From Vampirovibrio chlorellavorus (GTDB taxonomy: Bacteria; Cyanobacteriota; Vampirovibrionia; Vampirovibrionales; Vampirovibrionaceae): a DNA stretch of 64,000 nt. The position numbers and the translations under genes are program-made. This document shows, one piece after another, positions 41,460 to 49,854 of this stretch. The DNA lies in contig NZ_QFWH01000002.1 in the NCBI RefSeq assembly GCF_003149375.1, forward strand, positions 62,001 to 126,000. The letters run 5' to 3'. Within the stretch, counting starts at the first letter, position 1. Each line of letters begins with the position of its first letter. Under the pieces are notes generated by a model, which saw only the letters and a program-made list of their open reading frames with translations, made no database searches and was not told the origin of the DNA.

Positions 41460-43112
41460 TTACTGCCCGGAGGTCGGGGGTGAAGCCAGTTTGCTGCGCT
41501 TTTGTCCGTAGAGGAAATAGAAGATTAACCCCACCGCCAGCCAGACCAGCAAGCGCACCCAGGCCTCTATGTTTAAATTCGCCATCATGTAAATATTACC
41601 GGCCATGGCTAAAATGGGCACCCAGGGCATCCAGGGACACTGAAAGCCCGTGGGAATATTGGTCTGTTTGGCGTTGGCCAGGGCGCACAGGGGCTTGGCC
41701 ACTATCAGCAGCCCGGCCAGCATCTTCAGCCCCTGAGCCAGACACAGGCCTGATGCGCCCAGCGGGGTGAGAAAAACTGGCGGGGTGGGCCAGGTCATGC
41801 CGAACAGGGCCAAGGGCTTGCTAAAATCGTGGGCCAATCCATAGCAAAATACAGTCAAGCCCAAGCCCAGCTGCAAAACAGTCCACACGCTTTGTTGCGG
41901 GGTGTCTTCGCTTTTGTAGCGCATAATCAGCACACTGGCCGAAACCACCACAAAGGCAAACAGGGTCCCGATGCTTACCATGTGGTGCAAGTCCTCCATG
42001 GGCACCGCGGCGGCCATGATCGCGGCAATCAGACCGGTCACCACGCTGGCGTTTACCGGCGTGCGGAAGGTGGGATGAATTTTGGCAAACCAGGGGAACA
42101 GCAAGCCATCTCGCGCCATGGCGTAATAAATACGAGGCTGGGACATCAGCAGAATCAGCACCACCGTGGTTAGGCCCACAAAGCCGCCCAGGCCAATCAG
42201 CTTTTGGGCCAGGGGATTGCCCACACTGCCAAAAGCGGCCGCCAAAGGAGCGCCCGCATCAATCTGCGCAAAGGGGACCATCCCGGTAATCACGGCGGAA
42301 ACCGCCACATACAGCACCGTGCAAATTAACAGGGAAGCGATGATGCCAATAGGCAAATCTCGCTGGGGATTTTTAACCTCTTCGGCAGCCGTGGAAACGG
42401 CATCAAAGCCGATGTAGGCAAAGAAGATCAGGGCGGCTCCCTGAAACACCCCGGCCACCCCAAACGGGAAAAAGGGATGCCAATTGGCCGGTTGCACCCA
42501 GGGAATGCCCGCCACAATCACAAACAGCACCACGGCCAGCTTGATTAAGACCATCACGGCGTTAAAGCGGGCCGATTCCTTAATGCCAAAGCACAGCAGG
42601 CCGGTCAGAAAGGCAATCAGTAGCACGGCGGCCACATTGAGCTGCACGGGGCCCACCGGCAAGGCCAGCAGCCAGTTCGGCACCGTCAGTCCAAAGCCCT
42701 TTAAGCACTCGCTCAGGTAATGCGTCCAGCCTACAGCGACCGTGGAAGAGCCGATGGTGTACTCCAGAATCAAATCCCAGCCAATAATCCAGGCGAATAG
42801 TTCGCCCACGCTGGCGTAGGCGTAGCTGTAGGCGGAACCGGAAATGGGCAAGCGGGTGGCGAATTCCGTGTAGCACAAGGCGGCCAAAATACAGGCCAGC
42901 CCGGCAAACACGTAAGAGAGCATGATGGCCGGGCCTGCGGCATCCCGGGCGGCGGTACCGGTCAGCACGAAAATGCCCGCCCCGATAATGGCCCCCACCC
43001 CGATGGCGGTTAAATCCACGGCAGTTAACACCCGTTTCAGGCCGCCTTCTTTGCCCTCCGCCTCACTCAGAATTTGAGCCACCGGCTTGGTGCGCCACAG
43101 GGAATGCTTCAT
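41460..43112 (-). CDS. Amino-acid permease, APC superfamily (CAT type)
   Basis: This is a proton-coupled amino-acid importer of the inner membrane. The 550-residue protein starts near LTAVDLTAIGVGAIIGAGIFVLTG, the substrate-binding helix 1 motif, and has 12-14 membrane helices with IFFAYIGFDAVSTAAEEVKNPQRDLP in helix 6. This matches the CAT (cationic amino-acid) group. The ATG at 43112 has TGAGGT 7 nt upstream. It lies downstream of aspartase on the same strand, separated by the aspA terminator, so the two are related in function at most. Confidence 0.92.
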   Translation of the reverse strand: MKHSLWRTKPVAQILSEAEGKEGGLKRVLTAVDLTAIGVGAIIGAGIFVLTGTAARDAAGPAIMLSYVFAGLACILAALCYTEFATRLPISGSAYSYAYASVGELFAWIIGWDLILEYTIGSSTVAVGWTHYLSECLKGFGLTVPNWLLALPVGPVQLNVAAVLLIAFLTGLLCFGIKESARFNAVMVLIKLAVVLFVIVAGIPWVQPANWHPFFPFGVAGVFQGAALIFFAYIGFDAVSTAAEEVKNPQRDLPIGIIASLLICTVLYVAVSAVITGMVPFAQIDAGAPLAAAFGSVGNPLAQKLIGLGGFVGLTTVVLILLMSQPRIYYAMARDGLLFPWFAKIHPTFRTPVNASVVTGLIAAIMAAAVPMEDLHHMVSIGTLFAFVVVSASVLIMRYKSEDTPQQSVWTVLQLGLGLTVFCYGLAHDFSKPLALFGMTWPTPPVFLTPLGASGLCLAQGLKMLAGLLIVAKPLCALANAKQTNIPTGFQCPWMPWVPILAMAGNIYMMANLNIEAWVRLLVWLAVGLIFYFLYGQKRSKLASPPTSGQ

Positions 43113-43239
43113 ACTTTACCTCACTCTGCCTTTGCCTCACGCTGCACCCGCTTCAGGGGTTGATGGGATTTCGTATTACTATTGTAACCGTTGTATTCCG
43201 CATTGGGCGTTTCCCCTGAGCCCATCCAATGAGTCCATC

Positions 43240-43281
43240 CAAAAAAGCAGCGACCCGATTATAAAATCAGATCGCTGCTTT
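43240..43281 (-). terminator. Rho-independent terminator of aspA
   Basis: A 10-bp perfect stem AAAGCAGCGA / TCGCTGCTTT pairs 43244-43253 with 43272-43281. On the minus strand it is followed by TTTTTT. It lies 39 bp past the aspA stop. Confidence 0.9.
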
Positions 43282-43320
43282 CTTGAGAAATAAAGAAGTC
43301 GGATAAACCGAAGAATCCGC

Positions 43321-44784
43321 TTAGGCCTTGGGCGGCTCGGTCATTGCCTCCGGGGATAAAATGGCGGCCAGGCTTTCCTTGGTCAGCAGATTGCCCGCGT
43401 GATCCTTAATCCCCAGTTCCACCACGGCATCCGGAACGCTTTTGCCTTCCTTATTCACCTTTTTGGCCACCTGAGCGGCTTGCTCATAGCCAATGATGGG
43501 GTTCAGGGCCGTGACCATCTGGGCGCTGTTTTCCAGACGGTACTGGGCGATTTCCTGATTGGCCTGAATGCCCGCAATCAGCTTTTCGGCGAAGACCGGT
43601 AAAGCGTTGGTCAAAATGCGCATGGATTCGGTCATTTTCAGCAGAATGGTGGGCATCATCACGTTCAGCTGAAGTTGCCCGTTTTGCACGGCCAACGAAA
43701 TGGTGTGATCGTTGCCTTGCACGATGTAGGAGAGTTGATCCATCAACTCCGGGTAAATGGGATTGACCTTACCCGGCATGATGGAGGAACCCGGCTGCCA
43801 ATCGGGGATGCTGATTTCCGCCAGACCGGTGCGCGGCCCCATCGAGTACAGCTTGATATCGTGGGCGATTTTTTCCAGCTCCAGGGCCACGCTGCGCAGG
43901 GCCGCGGAATAATCGCCAAACAGGCCAAAGCTGCTGGTGGCCTGAAAATAATCCTTGGCCTGCAACAGGGGGAAACCGGAGATGACCGACAGGTTTTTGG
44001 TCACTACCTCCCGGTATTGGGGGTGGGTGTTTAAGCCCGTCCCCAGCGCCGATGCGCCCAAGCCGATAAAGTGCAGACGCTTGCTGGCATGCTCTACGTT
44101 CTCAATGGCATCTTCAATGGCCTGAGCGTAAGCGCCAAACTGCTGACCCAGCGTCAGCGGCACGGCGTCCTGCATGTGGGTACGACCGGGGATGAGTACG
44201 CTTTTGAATTCCACGCTCTTTTGGCGCAGCACCTTTTCAAACGTCTGCAACGATTCGATCAACGGGCCGTGCATGGATAAGAACGTCAGGCGCATCACGG
44301 TGGGGGTCACATCGTTGGTGGACTGCCCGTAGTTGGCATGATCGTTGGGATGCACCTTGTACTCGCCCAGCTTGCCGCCCAGCAATTCGGTGGCCCGGTT
44401 GGCCAGCACTTCGTTGGCGTTCATGTGGTTGGAGGTACCAGTGCCGCCCTGATACACGTCCACCACGAACTGATCGTTGAATTTGCCTGCGATCATCTCG
44501 TCGGCGGCCTTCATCAGCGCTTCGCCGATGGCCTTGTTGTGAGCGGCGTCGGATTTATCCAGCAAGCCCAGTTCCATATTGGTTTTGGCGGTGGCCTTTT
44601 TAATCCAGCCGAACGCCCGAATCTGTTCCGGCATCATCTGGCACACGGTCAGCCCGGAAATGGGGAAGTTCTCCTTGCCCCGCAGGGTTTGAATGCCGTA
44701 GTACACGTCCGCCGGGACGTCCTTGTAGCCCAGCGAGTCCTTCTCCTGACGGGTGGCCGTTTTTACTTCGGTGGCGGTGGTCAT
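43321..44784 (-). CDS. aspA: Aspartate ammonia-lyase (aspartase)
   Basis: Aspartase reversibly converts aspartate to fumarate and ammonia. The 487-residue protein contains the superfamily signature GSSIMPGKVNPIYPELM, which includes the catalytic Ser loop. It also has TGTSNHMNANEVLANRA, HPNDHANYGQSTND and the C-terminal AAQVAKKVNKEGKSV. NxR/H positions and length favour aspartase over fumarase C, but the two are close, so activity with fumarate hydration cannot be fully excluded. The ATG at 44784 has AAGGA 9 nt upstream. The first 16 residues are an extra tail. Confidence 0.92.
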   Translation of the reverse strand: MTTATEVKTATRQEKDSLGYKDVPADVYYGIQTLRGKENFPISGLTVCQMMPEQIRAFGWIKKATAKTNMELGLLDKSDAAHNKAIGEALMKAADEMIAGKFNDQFVVDVYQGGTGTSNHMNANEVLANRATELLGGKLGEYKVHPNDHANYGQSTNDVTPTVMRLTFLSMHGPLIESLQTFEKVLRQKSVEFKSVLIPGRTHMQDAVPLTLGQQFGAYAQAIEDAIENVEHASKRLHFIGLGASALGTGLNTHPQYREVVTKNLSVISGFPLLQAKDYFQATSSFGLFGDYSAALRSVALELEKIAHDIKLYSMGPRTGLAEISIPDWQPGSSIMPGKVNPIYPELMDQLSYIVQGNDHTISLAVQNGQLQLNVMMPTILLKMTESMRILTNALPVFAEKLIAGIQANQEIAQYRLENSAQMVTALNPIIGYEQAAQVAKKVNKEGKSVPDAVVELGIKDHAGNLLTKESLAAILSPEAMTEPPKA

Positions 44785-44907
44785 GGAATCGATTCCTTAT
44801 GCAAACCCTATCAAACGCAGCGCAGCGCTCAGGCTGTCGCTGGCCCAAAGGCCTCCTTATTCTAGCGGAAAAATGAGTAAAGGTCAGAAACGACTCTCAG
44901 AAACGAC

Positions 44908-46128
44908 TCACCGAATGAATGACTGCCGCAGTCGCTGGAACCACTTTTCCATGGCATGCCAGCTCAGGAAGGCGAAGAGAGCGGTCAATAACGCCGCCAG
45001 CACCGTATGCAGCAACCAGTGACCCACATCGCCCAGCAGGTGAAAGCGCCCACCCAACCACGACTCTGCCAGAATAAAGGCAAATAAGTGCGTCAGGTAC
45101 ATGGCATAGGTATGGCGTCCGATAAGCACAAAAAACGGCAGGGAAAACCACCGGCTGGCAGGCCGCCAATATAACAACGAAAGCAACAGGCACCCCGAAA
45201 AAACGGCATTCCCCGTAAAAACCAAAATCTGGGACGGGTGATTCGTGCCTACATTGGGAACCGCCGAGGCCAGAAAGGCGTAATAGGCCACAGGCAAGCC
45301 GAAAAAAAGAACCCCATGCCGGGAGATTGCTGCCGCGGGTAATTGACCCCAATGCCTCAATAGGGCGATGACGGCCCCCACGGCCAGCGTGTCCATTTGT
45401 GCCAGCGTATGGAAATAAAATGCGCCGTTGTCTCTGGATAAATAATACAAGCCCGCCCGGATTAATACCGCTGCCGTCAGGATGCCGACCAGCAGCAGCC
45501 CCAAGGCCCGAAACGTTTTAAATCGGGCCAGCGTGAATCCCCAGAACACGTAAAACTGCTCCTCTACACACACGCTCCACAAGATAACCAGCGACAACGG
45601 CAACTTCACGCCATCATGCGTCGGCATCCAGAAATTTCCCACAAAGCCCAAAAAGGGTAATAGGTAGGTTTGACACATGGCCGACCAGACCGGCCCGCCA
45701 AAGCCCAGCGACCCGTGACTTAAAACCAGAGGCAGGATTAAAAAATTAATCAGAATCATCAAATAATACAGCGGCCAAATTCTTAAAGCCCGCTTGATGA
45801 AAAAGGCGGGTAAATCAATGCGGCTCTTGTCAGCACGCTCTTGCAGCAGCAAGGACGTGATTAGAAACCCGCTGAGAACAAAGAAAATTTGAACGCCCAT
45901 CCATCCCCACCCCATCAGGGATTGCAGGAACCCCCAGAACGGTGAAATGATGGGGCCAACCTCAGGAAGGGGTTTTAAATGGTTTGAAAACACCAGAAAA
46001 AAAGCCAACGCCCGCAAACCATCCAGCTGGGGGGAATAGCCTAATTTAGCAACACTCTTTTCCACACCCTCGATTATACCATCCGATTTGATAACACTCG
46101 GTGAATAACAGGTGAGCCGCACCAGCAT
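44908..46128 (-). CDS. Acyltransferase 3 family membrane protein (OafA-like)
   Basis: AT3 proteins acylate sugars of cell-surface polymers. The 406-residue protein has about ten membrane helices. It begins in the conserved part with SPQLDGLRALAFFLVFSNHL, where the family His is in SNHL, and has FFVLSGFLITSLLL and the R-rich FIKRALRIWPLYYLMIL. The start is unclear: the ATG at 46128, or a GTG nearer GVEKSV at about 46065. A TATAAT at about 46078 falls between them and favours the later one. No glycosyltransferase gene is adjacent, so the polymer target is unknown. Confidence 0.88.
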   Translation of the reverse strand: MLVRLTCYSPSVIKSDGIIEGVEKSVAKLGYSPQLDGLRALAFFLVFSNHLKPLPEVGPIISPFWGFLQSLMGWGWMGVQIFFVLSGFLITSLLLQERADKSRIDLPAFFIKRALRIWPLYYLMILINFLILPLVLSHGSLGFGGPVWSAMCQTYLLPFLGFVGNFWMPTHDGVKLPLSLVILWSVCVEEQFYVFWGFTLARFKTFRALGLLLVGILTAAVLIRAGLYYLSRDNGAFYFHTLAQMDTLAVGAVIALLRHWGQLPAAAISRHGVLFFGLPVAYYAFLASAVPNVGTNHPSQILVFTGNAVFSGCLLLSLLYWRPASRWFSLPFFVLIGRHTYAMYLTHLFAFILAESWLGGRFHLLGDVGHWLLHTVLAALLTALFAFLSWHAMEKWFQRLRQSFIR

Positions 46129-46242
46129 TTACATGCCAGCCATTGGCCCCCCCCCGATCAATTTCAATCCCGGGGTTTTGTTGTAACAGTAGAACGCGGC
46201 TAGAAAAAACTGGAAAATAACAGAATTAAAAAACAGGATTTT

Positions 46243-46271
46243 TTGCCTAAAAGCCTTTCCTATGGTAGGAT
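46243..46271 (+). promoter_or_regulatory. Sigma-70-type promoter of guaB
   Basis: TTGCCT at 46243-46248 and TAGGAT at 46266-46271 are spaced by 17 bp, close to consensus. They lie 57 bp before the guaB start codon, which has an AAAGGA ribosome site 7 nt upstream. Confidence 0.75.
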
Positions 46272-46328
46272 ACCAGCCAACTTCCCCGCAGACCGCTGCC
46301 AAATCACCCCTTCAGAAAGGACCGCCCC

Positions 46329-47858
46329 ATGCCTTCTCCCAATTCCGAACTTTCCACCCAACACCCCCTGCTGGACGGCATGAGCGCCCGCCAGTTTTTT
46401 GAGCAAGGCACCGGCTACACCTACGACGATTTCATTCTGCTGCCCGGCCACATCGATTTTTCCGCGGATGAAGTGAGCCTGGACACCCAAATCAGCCGAC
46501 GCATCAAGCTGAAAACCCCACTGGTTAGTTCCCCCATGGACACGGTGACCGAAGCGGAGATGGCCATTAATATGGCCCTGCAAGGTGGCATGGGCATCAT
46601 CCACTACAACAATTCAATCGAGGAGCAGCGGGACGAGGTTTCCAAGGTCAAGCGCTACAAAAATGGTTTCATCACCAGCCCGGTGACCCTGCGTCCGGAT
46701 CACACCATTCGGGACATCGATGAAATCAAGAAGAAGTTCAACTTCTCCGGCGTGCCCATTACCGAAAGCGGCACCATGGGCTCCAAGCTGCTGGGCATCG
46801 TCACCAACCGGGACATCGACTTTGTGCAGGATCGTGACTTGCGCTTATCCGAGGTCATGACCACGAATCTGGTGGTGGGCAAGGAAGGCTGCACCCTGGA
46901 AGAGGCCAACCAGATTCTGCGGGAGAGCAAGAAGGGAAAGCTGCCCATCGTCAATCAAAATGGGGAAATCGTGGCCCTGATTTCGCGAAACGACCTGAAA
47001 AAGAACCGAGACTTCCCGCTGGCATCCAAAGATCCGGTCAATAAACGTTTGCTGGCTGGGGCCGCCATCGGCACCCGCCCGGAAGATCGGGAGCGGCTGG
47101 ACGCCTTGGTGGAAGCGGGCCTGGATCTGGTGGTGCTGGACTCCTCCCAAGGGGATTCCATCTATCAAATCCAGATGATCGAGTATATCAAGCACCAATA
47201 CAGCAATCTGGAAGTGATTGGCGGCAATATTGTGACGCAGGATCAGGCCCGCAGCCTCATTCAGGCGGGCGTGGACGGCTTGCGCATCGGTATGGGCGTG
47301 GGCTCCATCTGTACTACGCAGGAGGTAATGGCCTGTGGACGTCCTCAAGCCACCGCCGTGTACAAAACTGCCCTGTACGCCCAGGAATTCGGGGTGCCCG
47401 TCATCGCCGATGGCGGTATTTCCACCATTGGTCATATCATTAAGGCCCTGTCTTTGGGGGCTTCCTGTGTGATGATGGGTTCTATGCTGGCCGGAACCGA
47501 AGAGGCACCGGGCGAGTACTTCTATCAGGATGGCATTCGCCTCAAGAAATACCGGGGCATGGGCTCTCTGGAGGCCATGAAAAAAGGCAGCGCCAAGCGC
47601 TACTTCAGCGAAGGCGATAAAATTCGGGTGGCTCAGGGCGTTTCCGGCGCCGTGGTGGATAAAGGCTCCATTCAGCGCTTCCTGCCCTATCTGGTGCAAG
47701 GCATCAAGCATGGCTTGCAGGATCTGGGCACACGTAGCCTGAAAAACCTGCACAGCAACCTGTACGCCGGACGGTTGGCCTTTGAGATGCGCACCCATGC
47801 CGCTCAGGTGGAAGGCGGCGTCCATGGCCTACACAGCTACGAAAAAACCTTTGTTTAA
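46329..47858 (+). CDS. guaB: IMP dehydrogenase, eukaryote-like type
   Basis: This enzyme oxidises IMP to XMP, the first committed step to GMP. The 509-residue protein has the catalytic Cys328 in [10 protein letters not shown] and a CBS-domain insert (residues about 110-230). The flap Arg424-Tyr425 lies in [18 protein letters not shown]. Many blocks match human IMPDH2 far better than typical bacterial GuaB as I recall them: [71 protein letters not shown] and [13 protein letters not shown]. Arg319 and Gln436 correspond to human Arg322 and Gln441, where most bacteria have Lys and Glu. No guaA is adjacent. Confidence 0.97.
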   Translation: MPSPNSELSTQHPLLDGMSARQFFEQGTGYTYDDFILLPGHIDFSADEVSLDTQISRRIKLKTPLVSSPMDTVTEAEMAINMALQGGMGIIHYNNSIEEQRDEVSKVKRYKNGFITSPVTLRPDHTIRDIDEIKKKFNFSGVPITESGTMGSKLLGIVTNRDIDFVQDRDLRLSEVMTTNLVVGKEGCTLEEANQILRESKKGKLPIVNQNGEIVALISRNDLKKNRDFPLASKDPVNKRLLAGAAIGTRPEDRERLDALVEAGLDLVVLDSSQGDSIYQIQMIEYIKHQYSNLEVIGGNIVTQDQARSLIQAGVDGLRIGMGVGSICTTQEVMACGRPQATAVYKTALYAQEFGVPVIADGGISTIGHIIKALSLGASCVMMGSMLAGTEEAPGEYFYQDGIRLKKYRGMGSLEAMKKGSAKRYFSEGDKIRVAQGVSGAVVDKGSIQRFLPYLVQGIKHGLQDLGTRSLKNLHSNLYAGRLAFEMRTHAAQVEGGVHGLHSYEKTFV

Positions 47859-48241
47859 GAAGCCTTAACAGCCGCCTCGGTTGCTTTTATGGCGGTTTCA
47901 GCAGCGACTTTGACTGCTCCGGTGGTTTTTTCGACGGCTCCCGCAGCGGCTTTGGCCGTCCCCGAGCCCAGGGCGTAGCGTAAGCCCACCACGCCCAAGG
48001 CACCGGCAAAGATAATGCTGGCCCACTTCAGGGCCTGATCGGCAAAGGTCTTGTTCTTCTGGGCGGAAGCCACCCCGGCCTTTTCAAACTTGTCCTTGTT
48101 GGCTTTGGACGGAGCCAAACCGGCTTGGGTCAGTAGCTTTTCTATGTATAAATCCGCGCCATCGCTTGCCGTGGGCGGCTGGGACAAACGCCAGACGTCG
48201 TAATCCGGGTTGCTCCCGTATGATGAATCGACCTTGGACAT
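47855..48241 (-). CDS. Small membrane protein with Ala-rich C-terminus
   Basis: This is a 128-residue protein from the ATG at 48241. The N-terminal half is polar ([20 protein letters not shown]). One membrane segment lies at about residues 70-90 ([23 protein letters not shown]). The end is a repetitive Ala/Lys/Thr helix ([26 protein letters not shown]) with an 11-residue period like apolipoprotein or LEA-type helices. It is unrecognised. It shares a TTAA palindromic stop with guaB. The amphipathic tail could bind membranes. Confidence 0.65.
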   Translation of the reverse strand: MSKVDSSYGSNPDYDVWRLSQPPTASDGADLYIEKLLTQAGLAPSKANKDKFEKAGVASAQKNKTFADQALKWASIIFAGALGVVGLRYALGSGTAKAAAGAVEKTTGAVKVAAETAIKATEAAVKAS

Positions 48242-48393
48242 ACGCACCATCCCAACTCAAAAAATGGATCCTGTGACTTTAGGTATAAAACCTGTTGGCA
48301 TAAAACCGTCATTGGGCATTTTTGTGTCAGCAAGCCCTACCCCAATGCTCAAGCAGCACTTTCCCAGTTGGCGTGCGTTTGCAGCCTGTCAAA

Positions 48394-48420
48394 GTGGATT
48401 TCCGCCTGCGTGGGAATGAC
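48394..48420. repeat. REP-like palindrome (ATTCCC-N8-GGGAAT type)
   Basis: On the minus strand the element reads GTCATTCCC, eight bases, then GGAAATCCAC. This resembles the widely dispersed ATTCCC-N8-GGGAAT repeats of many bacteria, with one base altered in the right arm. It lies in the gap between truB and the membrane protein gene. Only this copy was seen in the window. Confidence 0.6.
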
Positions 48421-48493
48421 AAACGCCTAAAAAGTCTTGGTGAGGAATTATGCGGATATGCGCGCTTGTAACCGCCTGTGCGGATGTAAGCGT

Positions 48494-49411
48494 TCAATCC
48501 AAATGGAAGATTTTAACGGGCTTGAGCCAATGACTGACGCACTGCACCACGCCCAATGGCTTCCCTTGCCAGGTGGCCAGATACAGGGCGTTTGGCTTCA
48601 GTTTCACCAAGGTATTGTCCTTACCGCTGTCATCAGCGGCAGGCAGCACCTTCACGCCGTTCCACAGCTTTTTGGCTTCGTCCTCATGAGATAAAGCAAT
48701 AACCGGCACACTCAGGAAGGCGGTGGGGTCCTGCAAATAAGCCGCCGGGGTTTCGCTCTGCTGAAGGGTTTCCAGCGACACGCTGTCCGCCACGGTAAAC
48801 TGGCCATGCTCCGTGCGCACCAGGCTGGACATGTAAGCGCCACAGCCCAAGGCCTCCCCAATATCCCTGGCCAGAGAACGAATATAGGTGCCGGAGGCGC
48901 ATTTGACATCCAGTGTGAGTACCGGATGCGCTGGGTTGTCCCGGTTCAGGCCGGTGCAGGTCAACTCATAAATCACCGTTTCCCGCACCGGCAAGTCCGC
49001 CGTTTTGCCCTGACGGGCCAATTCATACAATTTTTTGCCGCCCACATGCACCGCGGAATACAAGGGCACCTGCTGCTGGATGACGCCCCGAAACTGGGCC
49101 AGAACCGATTGCAGGCGCTCTTCTGATAACGCCAGAGCGCTGCAATCAACCTCAGTCAGCACTTCGCCCTCGCTATCCAGGGTGGCGGTGGTTTGTCCCA
49201 AGGTTACGGCTGCCGTGTAGCGCTTATCGGAAGGGAAATATTCAATCAGGCGGGTGGCCTGCCCCAAACAAAGTGGCAATACGCCTTCTGCCAAGGGGTC
49301 TAAAGTCCCCAGGTGACCGATTTTCTTGAGGCCATAGACCCGGCGCAAGCGGGAAACCACGTCGTGACTGGTGATGCCTTTGGGCTTATAGAGGTTGATG
49401 GCGGCAAACAT
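48494..49411 (-). CDS. truB: tRNA pseudouridine-55 synthase TruB
   Basis: TruB makes pseudouridine 55 in the T-loop of tRNAs. The ATG at 49411 gives 305 residues starting MFAAINLYKPKGITSHDVVS, as in the family. The catalytic Asp38 is in GHLGTLDPLAEGVLPLCLG. YEL-containing VRETVIYELTC and VKCASGTYIRSLARDIGEALG are also typical. A TTG twelve codons upstream extends the frame but the extra residues are not conserved. It is not in an infB-rbfA-truB-rpsO cluster here. Confidence 0.95.
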   Translation of the reverse strand: MFAAINLYKPKGITSHDVVSRLRRVYGLKKIGHLGTLDPLAEGVLPLCLGQATRLIEYFPSDKRYTAAVTLGQTTATLDSEGEVLTEVDCSALALSEERLQSVLAQFRGVIQQQVPLYSAVHVGGKKLYELARQGKTADLPVRETVIYELTCTGLNRDNPAHPVLTLDVKCASGTYIRSLARDIGEALGCGAYMSSLVRTEHGQFTVADSVSLETLQQSETPAAYLQDPTAFLSVPVIALSHEDEAKKLWNGVKVLPAADDSGKDNTLVKLKPNALYLATWQGKPLGVVQCVSHWLKPVKIFHLD

Positions 49412-49588
49412 AGTGGGGGGCTCAGTCCTATTGTATGTATCTGGCAAAGCGAAACAAGCGGATGGTTATGGTTTGAAAACTTGACAGGAGCGTTTGGAGG
49501 GGAGAATAATTCTATTACCAATACAGGGTTTTGCCAGCCCCAATTTATGGAACAATGGCAATTCCCCTGTGTCAAACCACCACCGGAT

Positions 49589-49664
49589 GCGGGTGTAGCT
49601 CAGTTGGTAGAGCATCAGCTTCCCAAGCTGAGGGTCGCGAGTTCGAGCCTCGTCGCCCGCTCCA
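49589..49664 (+). tRNA. tRNA-Gly (anticodon CCC)
   Basis: The acceptor GCGGGTG pairs with CGCCCGC (one G-T wobble). The D-arm is GCTC-AGTTGGTA-GAGC, the anticodon loop TTCCCAA (CCC), the T-arm CGCGAG-TTCGAGC-CTCG, the discriminator T and the encoded CCA (49662-49664). The CCC anticodon reads GGG glycine codons. Confidence 0.95.
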
Positions 49665-49854
49665 TTTCTCTTCTACTTCGTTCATCATTTTGAGTGTCAC
49701 TGAGATCACACTTTAAACAAACGGAATGCGTATCATTTTTTAGGGCCATTCCGTCTTTAAACGTTCAACGCCCAGCAACCTCTCAACCCGGGCGATCCAT
49801 TCGTTTCATCACTGCTCTCCCTGTTTTTTTGCCCTTATCAGCGGGATATTTTCA

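Noticed and set aside
46145-46180. Hairpin with C-run and T-run between the acyltransferase and guaB
   Set aside because: It resembles a terminator on the plus strand, but no plus-strand gene lies upstream, and the C-run alone could explain the match.
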